Assembly: GCA_023398955.1 (NCBI GenBank)
Contig: JAEWRL010000012.1
Coordinates: forward strand, 1-64,000
Length of the DNA: 64,000 bases
Reading direction: 5' to 3'
Source: Pseudomonadota bacterium
GTDB taxonomy: Bacteria > Myxococcota_A > Polyangia > Polyangiales > Polyangiaceae
The notes beneath the pieces are model-generated. The model worked only from the letters and a program-made list of their open reading frames with translations, was not told the origin of the DNA and searched no databases. How positions within the stretch are numbered: the first letter of the stretch is position 1; every line of letters starts with the position of its first letter. Shown piece after piece: positions 1 to 9,163 of the stretch. Position numbers and translations under genes: made by a program.

Positions 1-207
1 GCGCCTGCCACGAAGGCTCCTGCCTAGAAGGCTCCTGCCAAGAAGGCTCCCGCCAAGAAGGCTCCTGCCAAGAAGGCTCCCGCCAAGAAGGCTCCCGCCA
101 AGAAGGCTCCTGCCAAGAAGGCTCCCGCCAAGAAGGCTCCTGCCAAGAAGGCTCCCGCCAAGAGAGCGGGAGTAGGACGACGGGAAAACTCTAGCCGGCG
201 ACGGTAG
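1..207 (+). pseudogene. 3' end of a histone H1-like KAPAK-repeat protein, interrupted by TAG
   Basis: Frame 1 reads as tandem Lys-Ala-Pro-Ala-Lys units, the kind of C-terminal tail seen in bacterial histone H1-like proteins that bind DNA through lysine charge. Position 25-27 is TAG where every other unit has AAG, so the frame is stopped by a single base change. The frame then stays open through nine more perfect units and an Arg-rich end (KRAGVGRRENSSRRR) to a second stop at 205-207. A neighbouring unit at 10-12 has ACG instead of AAG. Either the gene now ends at 27, or this is a recent nonsense mutation, or there is a base error at the edge of the sequence. The start lies outside the window. 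That the tail was once coding is well supported; its present status is uncertain. Confidence 0.6.
28..162 (+). repeat. 15-bp tandem repeat encoding KAPAK units
   Basis: Nine consecutive copies of AAG GCT CCY GCC AAG are present. They differ only in the third base of the proline codon (CCT or CCC). Two degenerate copies precede them at 1-27. Synonymous variation only, and no length change, fits a repeat held by coding selection and spread by slippage or recombination. Confidence 0.9.
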
Positions 208-365
208 TCCGCCCTCCGCCCCCTAACCCGGCGGAGCCGGAACCGAAGAGGAGCTGCGTCTCCAGGCTGTCAGCCATCAGCGACCTGCCTGGTAAGGGAC
301 CAACCTCGCGACGCTCCCGAGGGCGCGATCAAGAATGTCCAGGCTGCCGAGACTATGCGCGTATA

Positions 366-2411
366 TCATCGACCGCGCATGCGTTCGAAGTGATCTCTCA
401 CGTCCGCCAGCGATCGAGTCCTTCGCGCACCCGGCAAGGCACGGGCAAGCTGTCGCCCGTAGGGCTTCAGCTCGATCCGCGGATCGAGGAGCGCCACGGT
501 TCCATAGTCACTTCGGGTCCGGATGAGACGGCCGAACCCTTGCTTGAGCGTGATGGCAGCTGCAGGGAGAAACAGCTCGAGAAACGCATTGCGCCCCTGG
601 CGTTCTATCTCGCGAGCACGAGCTTGGACAATGGGCTCGGTCGGAACCGCAAACGGAATCTTGTCTAGGATCACGAGACGCAGGGCGTGGCCGGGGACAT
701 CAACCCCTTCCCAGAACCCCAGCGTTGCTACCAGAACCGCAGCCCCTGCCTCCCGAAACCGACGGAGGAGAGCAGGTTTGGGGCCATCCCCTTGGACGAG
801 GAGCTCGCGCTCGGGACACCGCGCCCGCAGAGTATCCGCGAACGCCGCGATTGCCTTGAAGGAGGTCGTTAGCACGAACGCGCCTCCGTCCGCGACTTCC
901 ACGAGCTCCACGATGCGCTCTGCCGCGGCCGGGAGGAAGGTTTTGCTTCCAGGAAGGGGCAGGTCGGTGGGCGTGTAAAACAGTGCGCGCGACGCATAGT
1001 CAAAGGGCGACTCCACCACCATCTCGCGAACCGCTGCCCCCATTTCGTCCAACCCAAGGCGCGACCGAACGAACCTGAACGCGGTACGCTGGCTAGGAGC
1101 AACTGCGTCAGAGCTCGGTCCTGGCTCGCCACTCGACGAATGGGTCGCCAGAGTCGCGCTCGTCAGGACAACCGACGGTACTACCTGGAATATCGATTTC
1201 TGGAAGATCCGTGACATCTCCATCGGCGACGAGCTGAGCACGAAGGAGCGGCCGCTCAGTTCCAGCCAGTACACGGAGTGGTCGCGGCCTTCCGCGAGCT
1301 CCGAAAGGCGCGTCCTAAAGCTGTGGGTTCTCGTCGCGTCGAGCTCCAACACGTCCGCCGAGAGCTGGCCCTTCAAACGAGATTCCGTCGAGAGCCCGCC
1401 CAGGACGGCGCGGACCTCAAGCTCGATTCGCTCCAACGAATGATCCATCGCGAGCCATCGATCGCGCAGGGCACCCACCCATGCCTCCGGCTCCAGCGGG
1501 ACACGCCCGCTGGCTCCGTTCACGGTTCGCTCCAACGACCGTCGCAGTTCGTCGAGCCGCTCCCTCGCTTGGCCGAAGAGCGTCATGCGCGCCTCGTGGA
1601 TGCGCTGGTCGAGCTCGAGAACCGACGAAAGGTGTCGCTCCGTTTCAGCAAACAGGCGAGAGAGAGCCGCGCTGGCAAGGCGGGTTCCAAGAAAGAACGA
1701 AGCAACGTCTTCCAGCTGGTGCGCCTCATCGAATATCACGGCGTCATAGTTGGGAATCACTCGACCTGGATGAGGCCCTCTCAGCGCCAGATCAGCGAAG
1801 AACAAATGGTGGTTGACGACGATGATCCGAGCCTGCTCCGCCTTGGCTCGCATGCGAGTCACGAAGCACTCCTCGAAGTGCGAGCATCGACGGCCAATCC
1901 GGGTTTCGGTGGAGGACACGACCTCGCCGAGCAGGGGATCCGTTTCGGGAATGTCGGTCAGCTCGGCCACGTCTCCGGTGACCGTCGACGCCATCCATTC
2001 CCGCATCCGATGCAACTGCTGCAGGCCCAGGAGGTTCTCCATGTGCTCGCCGTTCACGTGCTCTCGATAGCGGCGCCGACAAACGTAATTACCGATGCCC
2101 TTCATCAGGGCGGCATTCACGTCGATGCCCAGGGCGTCTCGGATGAGCGGCAGATCGAACTCGAAGATCTGGTGCTGGAGCGCTCGTGTGGCTGTTGACA
2201 CGATCACTCTTCGTCCGCTCAGCACCGCCGGAACGAGGTACGCGAGAGTCTTTCCCGTTCCGGTACCCGCCTCACAGATGAGGACGTGCTCCTCCGCGAG
2301 GCAGCGCTCGACGGCCCCCGCAAACTCGAGTTGCCCAGGGCGCACCTCGTACCCGGGAAGGGACCTGGCGAGGGGCCCGGAGGGGCCGAGAAGCTCCTGC
2401 GATCTGGACAC
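366..2411 (-). CDS. dinG: DinG/YoaA-type ATP-dependent DNA helicase (XPD family)
   Basis: This 681-residue protein is a superfamily 2 DNA helicase of the DinG/YoaA/XPD type, expected to unwind DNA 5' to 3' during repair. The Walker A motif AGTGTGKT sits near residues 48-55 and the DEAH box near 225. Cysteines in NYVCRRRY and a downstream CSHFEEC pair are placed where the family binds an Fe-S cluster. VNHHLFFADL lies between them and the DEAH box, and motif VI (QGFGRLIRTRSDYG) is near the C-terminus. Length is normal for the family. It lies 51 bp downstream of a PilZ gene on the same strand and may be cotranscribed. DinG versus YoaA cannot be decided by eye. Confidence 0.9.
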   Translation of the reverse strand: MSRSQELLGPSGPLARSLPGYEVRPGQLEFAGAVERCLAEEHVLICEAGTGTGKTLAYLVPAVLSGRRVIVSTATRALQHQIFEFDLPLIRDALGIDVNAALMKGIGNYVCRRRYREHVNGEHMENLLGLQQLHRMREWMASTVTGDVAELTDIPETDPLLGEVVSSTETRIGRRCSHFEECFVTRMRAKAEQARIIVVNHHLFFADLALRGPHPGRVIPNYDAVIFDEAHQLEDVASFFLGTRLASAALSRLFAETERHLSSVLELDQRIHEARMTLFGQARERLDELRRSLERTVNGASGRVPLEPEAWVGALRDRWLAMDHSLERIELEVRAVLGGLSTESRLKGQLSADVLELDATRTHSFRTRLSELAEGRDHSVYWLELSGRSFVLSSSPMEMSRIFQKSIFQVVPSVVLTSATLATHSSSGEPGPSSDAVAPSQRTAFRFVRSRLGLDEMGAAVREMVVESPFDYASRALFYTPTDLPLPGSKTFLPAAAERIVELVEVADGGAFVLTTSFKAIAAFADTLRARCPERELLVQGDGPKPALLRRFREAGAAVLVATLGFWEGVDVPGHALRLVILDKIPFAVPTEPIVQARAREIERQGRNAFLELFLPAAAITLKQGFGRLIRTRSDYGTVALLDPRIELKPYGRQLARALPGARRTRSLADVRDHFERMRGR

Positions 2412-2462
2412 CGGACGAAGCGTAGCCCTTAATGCCGAGTCGCCTGTGTGATCCGACGCGCG

Positions 2463-2816
2463 TCAGCTGCCTTTTGGAGGACCGTCACTGCCGGCAGCAT
2501 TGAGGAACTTGATGCCGACGACCTGCCCGTCAGGTTCGTCTTGTACCCACACGACGCGGCCGGCTCGGACCACCGGCTTATCATCCGGAGAGAAGACCAG
2601 GGCATACTGCCTGCCTACGACGAGCGGTTCTTCGAGGATGACGCGGACTCCGCCCCGACTGAGATTCAGCGTCCACCCTTCGGCTTCGAAGCCCGACGCG
2701 CGGACCACGATGCGCTCGGTAGTCTCCCGCCGCGGGCCGCCAGATTGCCGCCGCTGCTCGCGGGCAGGGAGGTCGGAGGATGGAAGTGAACCAGGAGCGG
2801 GAAGACGGCGCGCCAC
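2463..2816 (-). CDS. PilZ domain protein
   Basis: A small protein with a PilZ fold, which usually binds cyclic di-GMP. The two ligand motifs are visible: an Arg-rich RRETTER stretch, then TLNLSRGG, matching the [D/N]xSxxG consensus. The domain fills the C-terminal 90 residues and ends with a beta-rich segment (GRVVWVQ, VVGIKFL). The start is uncertain. The frame is open to a TTG at 2885; I chose a GTG at 2816, giving 117 residues, because everything upstream looks non-coding. It precedes the dinG-type gene on the same strand. No output domain is fused, so it is probably an adaptor. Confidence 0.75.
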   Translation of the reverse strand: MARRLPAPGSLPSSDLPAREQRRQSGGPRRETTERIVVRASGFEAEGWTLNLSRGGVRVILEEPLVVGRQYALVFSPDDKPVVRAGRVVWVQDEPDGQVVGIKFLNAAGSDGPPKGS

Positions 2817-3023
2817 CCAACGACTGTACCAGCATGCCGCCTCATAGCCTGGAAACCTGCGTCGAATTCCCGGCCAGCGTCTCAATCTTGACGCATTTTC
2901 TCGACCAGCGGGTCGGAACAGGTTGACGCCGGTGGCAAGCCGGTGCGATGCTGTTGCCTCTCACGCTGGCGCCTGGCGCCTGGCGCGCGCTCAGCAAGCA
3001 GCGATCCCGCCTATCAGGAGACC

Positions 3024-3464
3024 ATGCCAAGCAGCGAGCTCAAGCAGCTTAAGAAGAGGCTACTGGCTGAGGGATTCGAGATCTATCGTTCGGCGGAAGC
3101 CAGCCTTAGGCTGGCCGACCGTGTGCGAGAGAACCTGATCATGGACGGTCAGGTCAGCGCGGAGGTCGATCCACTGGCGGTCGTATTCGTTACGCGAGCG
3201 CAACGCAGTGAATGTGGTGGGCTAGGCGAAGCGTCGCTCTTCGAGAGCGCGCGACAGCTCGGCCACCCTGGGTTGGCGAGGGGGTATTCGGAGGAGAGCG
3301 CCCGCACCCTGGAAATCCCAGATCCGGGCGACAGGTCGCGTGTTCTCGACACCTGGTACGAAGTCTCTTTTCGGAAACTCGTTGCAGGTACGGAGGAGCT
3401 GGCTGAAGAGCTGCGGTTCGCACTCCGGCTCGAAAAGACGGTCCGCCCTTTGCGCGCGCAATAG
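3024..3464 (+). CDS. Conserved-looking hypothetical protein
   Basis: I do not recognise this 146-residue protein. I set the start at ATG 3024 (MPSSELKQLKK) because AGGAG lies just upstream and the earlier frame is cysteine/arginine rubbish. It has no signal peptide or membrane segment and is mostly charged and helical, with two helical stretches at the ends (SELKQLKKRLLAEGFE and GTEELAEELRFALRLEK). The gene is followed after about 80 bp by the PpiD-like gene on the same strand. Codon use matches the neighbours. A small cytosolic role is all that can be suggested. Confidence 0.6.
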   Translation: MPSSELKQLKKRLLAEGFEIYRSAEASLRLADRVRENLIMDGQVSAEVDPLAVVFVTRAQRSECGGLGEASLFESARQLGHPGLARGYSEESARTLEIPDPGDRSRVLDTWYEVSFRKLVAGTEELAEELRFALRLEKTVRPLRAQ

Positions 3465-3547
3465 ACCTGGCGCCAGCCCCGTGGTATCTGCGGCAACCTG
3501 TGCGCCGCAGCCGCGGCTGTCCGGCCTAGTGCCGCAGGAGCACGTCC

Positions 3548-5269
3548 ATGCTGAGTTTTTTCCGACGAGGGGGCGCAGGCCAAGCCATTGTCGGCGCCAT
3601 CGTATTCGCCATTATCCTAGTCTTTGTTCTCGAGTTCCGAGCAGGTCGCGGGGCCCAGGGCGTGTCGCTGTCCAGCGACTGCGCCATCGAGGTGTCGGAA
3701 CGTTGTATCTCCGTCAAGGAGTTCCGAGCAGCTCAGGGGCTGCTGAGCCCCCCTTACGTGGAGCCCAAGCAACTGCGTGAGCTGAATCTTCTGCAACGGG
3801 CCGCGGATGGCCTGGTGGAGCGCGAGCTGCTGCTCGAGGAAGCCGAGCGCCTGGGGCTCTCCGTCAGCGAGGAGGCAACGGACCGTGAGCTCTCCCAGGG
3901 GCGCGCCCGTGCGTCACTCCCGACAGGCATGAGTGAACAGTTGGCACTCAATCTTGGACTCTGTCAGCCCGAATCGAGCGGTTGGAGCTGCATGCCGGGC
4001 ACCGTGGGAATCCGCTTACTGCCAGTGAAGAACTCGAAGACGGGTAAGTTCGACTACAACGTCTATTCTCGCGTCGTGCGCAATCGCACGAACCGAAGCC
4101 CTCGCGAGTTCAAGGCGATGCAGCAGCGGGAGCTGACGGCGGAGCGTGTGCGAAACCTTGTCAAGTCGCGGGCTCAGATCTCGGAACCCGAAGCATTCGA
4201 GCAGTACCTTCGGGCGCGTTCTACGGTCCGGGCCAACACCGTGGAGTTGAATAAGGATTGGTTCGAGCGGTTCGTCGTTCGCGCCGATCCAGCCGCAGTG
4301 AGCGATTGGGTACAGGAGCACGAAGCAGAGGTATCGGAGGCTTGGAAGGAAGCGAAAGCCAGCTTCACCCCGGGCTGCGCTTTGGTCGTACAGATTCAGT
4401 CCACCTTCGGAGCGGAAGCAGACGACGACGACAAAGCGTTGCTCCGGGAGCGCCTCGAAACTGCCAAAGCATTGCTCGCCGCAGGGGTTCCCTTCGAAGA
4501 CGTGGCTCGGCAACTGGCCGACCCGAGCGACACCTCCGGGGGTGGCGTGGCTTGTCTCCCCAAGGACGCGCCTGCCGAGCTTGCGGAGGTCGTGCGGACG
4601 CTCCCCGTCGGATCGGTATCCCCCATTGTGGAGACGAGCAACGGGTTCTCCGTCGTCAAGCACTTGGGCTCGCTTGCGGAAGACGAAGTGGAGGCCACTG
4701 GGCGTGCTGCGGTCGCGCGACGCCTGGTGCTCGGTCACCTGGCGGAGGCTGCGGTCGCCGCCGCTCAGCAGAGGATCGTGGAGCGGCTCGAGTCGGGACA
4801 GACGCTGGAAGCGGCAGTCGATGCACTAGTCGAAGAGCTCGTGCCCACGGGAACCAGGGGTGTTTCTGCGGTCCCGGGTGGCGTCGCCAAAGCGGAGCCC
4901 CTTGCGCTCGCGTCGCCGAAGCGTCCGACCGTGCGTGACCTCGGAGCGTTCACCGCCAGCGCACGTCCTCTGCCCAACGCAGTCCCCACGGAGGCTTATG
5001 CAGCCAAAGCATTCGAGTTGGAGCCGGGGGCCCATCTAGCCATCGACCTGACAGATGGAAAAGCGGTGCTCGTGGTGAAGGGCAAGGAGATAGCGACAAA
5101 GGACGCCTTCGAAAAGGACAAGCGTGAGTTGCTCGATCGAGCTCTTGCTGCAAAACAAGAGGAAGCGCTCGTCCGCTACGTGGCAGCACTGCGCAAGGCT
5201 GCCGAGGGTAAAATCCGGATCGCGCCCGAGCTCGTCGCCCCGCCGAAGTCGCCGCAGGGCGAAGGCTGA
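3548..5269 (+). CDS. PpiD/SurA-like membrane-anchored peptidyl-prolyl isomerase
   Basis: This 573-residue protein starts with a positively charged end and one membrane helix (about residues 12-29, AIVGAIVFAIILVFVLEF), placing the rest in the periplasm, as in PpiD. A SurA_N-like helical domain follows (residues 50-220). A rotamase (PpiC) domain is visible around residues 280-380, with FEDVARQLADPSDTSGGG and a later GFSVVKHLG strand. The C-terminal half resembles another degenerate rotamase or chaperone segment. The predicted role is folding of exported proteins. The ATG follows GCAGGAGCACGTCC, a good ribosome site. An M16 protease follows 84 bp downstream, so the two may form an envelope quality-control unit. 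Confidence 0.85.
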   Translation: MLSFFRRGGAGQAIVGAIVFAIILVFVLEFRAGRGAQGVSLSSDCAIEVSERCISVKEFRAAQGLLSPPYVEPKQLRELNLLQRAADGLVERELLLEEAERLGLSVSEEATDRELSQGRARASLPTGMSEQLALNLGLCQPESSGWSCMPGTVGIRLLPVKNSKTGKFDYNVYSRVVRNRTNRSPREFKAMQQRELTAERVRNLVKSRAQISEPEAFEQYLRARSTVRANTVELNKDWFERFVVRADPAAVSDWVQEHEAEVSEAWKEAKASFTPGCALVVQIQSTFGAEADDDDKALLRERLETAKALLAAGVPFEDVARQLADPSDTSGGGVACLPKDAPAELAEVVRTLPVGSVSPIVETSNGFSVVKHLGSLAEDEVEATGRAAVARRLVLGHLAEAAVAAAQQRIVERLESGQTLEAAVDALVEELVPTGTRGVSAVPGGVAKAEPLALASPKRPTVRDLGAFTASARPLPNAVPTEAYAAKAFELEPGAHLAIDLTDGKAVLVVKGKEIATKDAFEKDKRELLDRALAAKQEEALVRYVAALRKAAEGKIRIAPELVAPPKSPQGEG

Positions 5270-5353
5270 TCCGCTCACCGGGAACGCCAGAGCGGCATCA
5301 GTCCCATTTGCGGCCGGTGCGGCGGTGCCCTAGGGAGCCCCAGTCACCCCACG

Positions 5354-6652
5354 ATGTCCACGACACATCTTCCATCCCTCGACGCTCGATCAACGACCCT
5401 GAGCAATGGCCTACGTGTGCTCACGGCGAACACCCCCCACCTCCATACGAGCGTGGCGACTCTTCACGTTCGGGTGGGGTCCCGCTTCGAGCCGGCGGAG
5501 CTCAACGGGATTAGCCATTTTCTAGAGCACATGCTGTACCGCGGCACACCGCGGCATCCTAGCGCCCATGCTCAGGCACTCGCCTTCGAGGCCCTCGGCG
5601 GGACCCTGGACGCTGCCACGAGCCTCGACTACGGGTCCCTGGCCATCGCGGTCCCGCCAGAGAACCTTTGGCCAGCCCTGGAGCTGCTGTGTGAAGTGTA
5701 TAGCGAGCCGCTGCTGCATGACATGGAGCTCGAGCGCGGCATCGTCCGCGAGGAGATTCTCGAGAGCTACGACGAGCACGGACAGCTGGTGGCCCCGGAC
5801 CTGCTTCTCGGTGAAGAAGCCTTTGGCGAGCACCCCCTCGCATTTCCGATAACCGGTCGCCGCGAGCACCTCGAGCGCTTCAACGAAGCCCTCCTGAGAG
5901 ATCACCATGCCAGACACTATGTGGCTGAGGGGACGGTGCTCACCGTTGTCGGTCCCATTCGCCACGACACGGCGGTGGAGTGGGTCGAGAGGCACACACG
6001 AGGGTTCCGGCGCGGCGCTCCGCCGTCCAGCAGCCCGCCCGCGATGCCGACGGCACCACGCCTCAGGTACGTCCGCCACACCATGAGCCAGACCGCATTG
6101 CGGGTCGCTTTCCGCGCTCCCGGCGAAAAGGATCCCCAGGAGCCAGCCATGGATCTCTTGATGCGGATACTCGACGACGGTCTATCGACGCGCTTGTATC
6201 ACCGTCTCTGTGACGAGCTCGGTCTTTGCTACGACGTCTCAGCCACCTATGAGGCCTATGACGATTGCGGGCTCATTGAGCTTGCTGCCGATACCGAGCA
6301 CTCCAAGGCTCTCGAAGTCACGCGGGAGCTCATTGAAGTCACGCGCAGACTGAGAGACGAGGGCCCCACCGAGGACGAGCTCCGTCGCGCCAAGCAACGA
6401 CACCGTTGGCAGTTACTGGAATTGTTCGACGACACAGAAAGCATTGCCACCCACCTTGGTCTTGGCGAGCTTGCCGGCACCCGGATCACTCCCGAGGAAC
6501 GCCACAGTCAGGTTGAAACGGTATCCCGTGCTGATATCCTTGATGCCGCCCAGCGTTGGATACAATCGCGCTCACTGACGGTGATTGCCGTGGGACGACT
6601 GTCCAAGCAGTCGCAGGCGCAGCTCCATGACATGCTGGAGGCGTTTCGATGA
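5354..6652 (+). CDS. M16 family zinc metallopeptidase
   Basis: A 432-residue single-unit M16 (pitrilysin/processing-peptidase) protein. The inverted zinc motif HFLEH is at residues 55-59, and the third ligand is the glutamate of RGIVREEILESYDE near 134, about 75 residues later as the family requires. The C-terminal half carries the usual second domain with the RLYHRLCDELGLCY segment. All catalytic residues are present, so it should be active on peptides or unfolded proteins. No signal peptide is visible, so location is unclear. It lies downstream of the PpiD-like gene on the same strand. Length fits the short bacterial M16B class. Confidence 0.92.
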   Translation: MSTTHLPSLDARSTTLSNGLRVLTANTPHLHTSVATLHVRVGSRFEPAELNGISHFLEHMLYRGTPRHPSAHAQALAFEALGGTLDAATSLDYGSLAIAVPPENLWPALELLCEVYSEPLLHDMELERGIVREEILESYDEHGQLVAPDLLLGEEAFGEHPLAFPITGRREHLERFNEALLRDHHARHYVAEGTVLTVVGPIRHDTAVEWVERHTRGFRRGAPPSSSPPAMPTAPRLRYVRHTMSQTALRVAFRAPGEKDPQEPAMDLLMRILDDGLSTRLYHRLCDELGLCYDVSATYEAYDDCGLIELAADTEHSKALEVTRELIEVTRRLRDEGPTEDELRRAKQRHRWQLLELFDDTESIATHLGLGELAGTRITPEERHSQVETVSRADILDAAQRWIQSRSLTVIAVGRLSKQSQAQLHDMLEAFR

Positions 6653-6769
6653 ACCAGGCCGAGGCTGAGGCTCCCGTTGCGGCCTCTCCTGCCGGACATG
6701 GCGCTTGCGCTGCAGAAGGAAAAATCTAGAGCATCCTTCAGCGGGACCTCTTGTGCTAAACGGGGCGCT

Positions 6770-7558
6770 ATGAGTTTTCGAGTCCTCTTGGCCGCGTGCT
6801 GTGGCCTAGTAGCTTACGCGCCGAGCGCCCTTGCTGAAGACGAGGTCGAGGACGCGGCCGCTTCCACCGAGGAGTCAGCCTCCGAGGAGTCAGCCTCCGA
6901 GGAGGAGAATTCCACGTGGGCGGACATCGAGGAAGATGCGCAGGGCTCCGATGAACCACGCGCGCCCTCCCGCGGGCTGAAGTGGCCGTGGTTGTCGGTT
7001 GGGCTGAGCGGGCGCTATGGTCCGATGTCGGGCGCATCGGGATGGTGGGGCGATTTGATTGTGGCTGCGCGAACGAGCACCGAAGGCTCCCTGGGTTTCC
7101 GATTCGAGCTGGGGGGCGGTTACGGACACATCAGCAACACGACGGACATCCCGATGAGCACGATGTCGGATCCCCGCATCGTCGAGAACTACGAGTCCAT
7201 GGACATCCTCTCCGGGCTCTTTCGGGTTCAGCTCGAGCTTCCGGAGGATCCTCTGAGGCTTCGGATTGGACCTGCGATCGGGGTGGGCACCGGCGATTTC
7301 CACTCGGACACCTCCAGCTGCGGCAACGAGGTCTGGAATCGTCTCATCGGGGGAGGCAGCGTAGACGTCGCGGTGGGCCTCGGCGACCCGGTGTTTCTCG
7401 AGCCGTTCGTCCGCTTCGACCTGCTGTACTTGGGTACCCCGCAGTGCGTGCAAGGCGATCCTGTCGCCGCGCACTCATCCACGCTCCAGGAGCCCAGAGT
7501 CACGACCTCGGACAGCGTCGGCCTCTTTGTCGGGGCCGGATTGCTTCTTTCCCTCTGA
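6770..7558 (+). CDS. Secreted protein with acidic repeat and beta-barrel-like body
   Basis: I chose ATG 6770 because it begins a clear signal peptide (MSFRVLLAACCGLVAY, cleavage after SALA). The mature 240 residues start with an acidic, serine-rich segment containing a perfect 15-bp direct duplication (6869-6883 and 6884-6898) that encodes EESAS twice. The remaining 190 residues have alternating aromatic/glycine strands (WLSVGLSGRYG, GFRFELGGGYGH, LRIGPAIGVGTG) ending in SVGLFVGAGLLLSL, which suggests an outer-membrane beta-barrel. No family is recognisable. It is monocistronic, facing the convergent XRE regulator. Confidence 0.7.
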   Translation: MSFRVLLAACCGLVAYAPSALAEDEVEDAAASTEESASEESASEEENSTWADIEEDAQGSDEPRAPSRGLKWPWLSVGLSGRYGPMSGASGWWGDLIVAARTSTEGSLGFRFELGGGYGHISNTTDIPMSTMSDPRIVENYESMDILSGLFRVQLELPEDPLRLRIGPAIGVGTGDFHSDTSSCGNEVWNRLIGGGSVDVAVGLGDPVFLEPFVRFDLLYLGTPQCVQGDPVAAHSSTLQEPRVTTSDSVGLFVGAGLLLSL

Positions 7559-7567
7559 CGCCAGCGC

Positions 7568-8026
7568 TCAGGCGCCGCTGCGACGGCGCCGCTTGGCCGC
7601 TTTGTTCTCCGCCCGGTCCTCACGGACCAAGACCTCGGCGATGCGGAGCACGCGACGGCGGGTAGCGGGGCTCGCCCCCTTCAGCACTGCCGTAAGGCGA
7701 TCGTCCTTGGGCGTCGCCCTCCCCCGAGCCGCGAGCAGCTCGGGAACCGTTACCCCCAGCGCCGACCCCAGCCGCGCAAGAGTCTCCAGAGATGGGTTGG
7801 CATTGGCGGACGAACGCCCGCGCAACACACGCTCCAACCGAGCAACCGTTTCCACGGTCACACCGGCGCGCAAGGCGAGCTCGGCCTGTGTCAACCCTGC
7901 CCCTAAACGAAGCTGTCGAACGCGTTCGGCAAGCTGAATGGCGATATCTTCCACGGCAACACCACGATTCGGCAGGCTTTTGCCGCCCACCGCGCGGCAG
8001 GGTACAAAATCTGGAACAGCTGTCAT
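7568..8026 (-). CDS. XRE-family helix-turn-helix transcriptional regulator
   Basis: A 152-residue regulator. The lambda Cro/C1-type HTH is clear: RQLRLGAGLTQAELALRAGV then TVETVARLERVL, followed by SLETLARLGSALGVTVPELL. The C-terminal 45 residues (TRRRVLRIAEVLVRED then a Lys/Arg-rich end) have no recognisable ligand domain. I chose ATG 8026, as the frame upstream is not protein-like; an internal GTG at VAVEDIAIQ is possible. It converges with the preceding outer-membrane-like gene, so no target is implied by position, though such proteins often bind their own promoter, here within 8027-8471. Confidence 0.8.
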   Translation of the reverse strand: MTAVPDFVPCRAVGGKSLPNRGVAVEDIAIQLAERVRQLRLGAGLTQAELALRAGVTVETVARLERVLRGRSSANANPSLETLARLGSALGVTVPELLAARGRATPKDDRLTAVLKGASPATRRRVLRIAEVLVREDRAENKAAKRRRRSGA

Positions 8027-8471
8027 CAGAAGTCTAGTCCTGGACGTAGAGCCCGTTTTGCCATAGATTCCAGCCGTTTGGAGCGAGTTGAGCCAAGAGG
8101 AACGCGCCGCCGTGTGTGGATAGGCGCAAGCGGACGGCGATTCTCGCGATGGCTCAGCGCAACCGGCCACCCCTTCGAAGCGAATCCAAGAGACCACTCT
8201 AAGCCGTTGGGCGGTGGGAAGCGTCCGTGGGGGGGAGCCCGTTGCGCCTGCGCCGTGGTAGGCCCAGAGGTCGAAGCAGCGGACTCGGGCGCGCCGAAGG
8301 GGATTGCGCAAGTTACGAAAGGGCTCGGCTAGCCGGTGCTCGCGTGCTATCGACTCGTCAGCCAGACGCGGCCCATCAACCCGAGCCTGTCGCGCACGAA
8401 CGCCAGCTCGGCCAGGGAATCCGAGGGGCAGTCCATGTTGCGCCCCGCTCAGTTGTGGAGAGGCTTCGACC
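8027..8471. other. Divergent intergenic region
   Basis: This 445-bp stretch separates the XRE regulator (minus) from the plus-strand cysteine-rich unit. Open frames on both strands cross it but have no start signal or recognisable protein character. It should contain promoters for both directions. I could not pick a convincing -35/-10 pair or an operator by eye. Confidence 0.5.
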
Positions 8472-9095
8472 ATGGAAGGACAGCGCCAACGTATCGGTCG
8501 CGGCCGACGCCGCCGGAAGAGGGGTCGCGAGGAATCACGGGTTCAAGCCGAGCCAATACTCATTGCGGCGCGGCGCCCCAACTCTCCACTGCTAGAGAAA
8601 CGTCGCGCGAGGAAGGCCATCGCCGCGTCCGCTCGGCCCGTGGGGCGCGTTGAGGCTTCTCTTGGATGCACGACCGCCGAGAGCGGATCTCGAGCGCAGG
8701 AGGGGGAGCCCAGCTCCGAGACGCAACCACGCCGCATGGCCAGAATCGTCGAGTTTCGCGCGAAAGAGAATGGCGAGCAGGAGGTGCAGCGTCAACGTCT
8801 ACTCGATCGGTTGCTCATGAGCCAAGGGCGTGGGGCTATTTCGCGCGCGGCAGACGAGTTTCTCTCTGCTGGTTTCGAGTTTCCACAGGAGCAGGAGGTG
8901 CAGCTGCAGTTGCTCGAGCATTTCGACGAGGACCGTGCGCGTTCGGCGATCGAGAACCTGGGACAGCTGTTGGTTCGGCAGTCCCCCATCAAGCGACCAG
9001 TTCTCGAACAGAGGCTACGGCGGCTGGAGGAGTACGCGGACGAGATGAGAACCCGAGAGGCCGCGGCATCCCTGCGGCGGGTCGTTCGGGCCTGA
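8472..9095 (+). CDS. Hypothetical protein with basic N-terminus and helical C-terminus
   Basis: This 207-residue protein has no family I recognise. ATG 8472 is chosen because GGAGAGG lies 8-9 bases upstream; a later ATG at 8736 (MARIVEFRAKENG) would leave a 119-residue protein. Residues 1-30 are strongly basic (GRGRRRRKRGR), suggesting nucleic-acid contact. The last 115 residues are helical and charged, with AADEFLSAGFEFPQEQEVQ and LEHFDEDRARSAIENLGQLL looking like a folded helical domain. It is the first of three same-strand genes; the second is the cysteine-rich protein 68 bp downstream. Confidence 0.6.
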   Translation: MEGQRQRIGRGRRRRKRGREESRVQAEPILIAARRPNSPLLEKRRARKAIAASARPVGRVEASLGCTTAESGSRAQEGEPSSETQPRRMARIVEFRAKENGEQEVQRQRLLDRLLMSQGRGAISRAADEFLSAGFEFPQEQEVQLQLLEHFDEDRARSAIENLGQLLVRQSPIKRPVLEQRLRRLEEYADEMRTREAAASLRRVVRA

Positions 9096-9163
9096 CGAGG
9101 AGCGGGAGCCCCGGAGCGGCCTAGCCCCGCGGAAGACACGCAGCGAACTGCACGAGGAAGAGA

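Noticed and set aside
28..162. Regular 15-bp repeats that could be taken for a CRISPR array
   Set aside because: There are no spacers. The units are contiguous, in frame, and differ only at synonymous positions, so this is a coding repeat.
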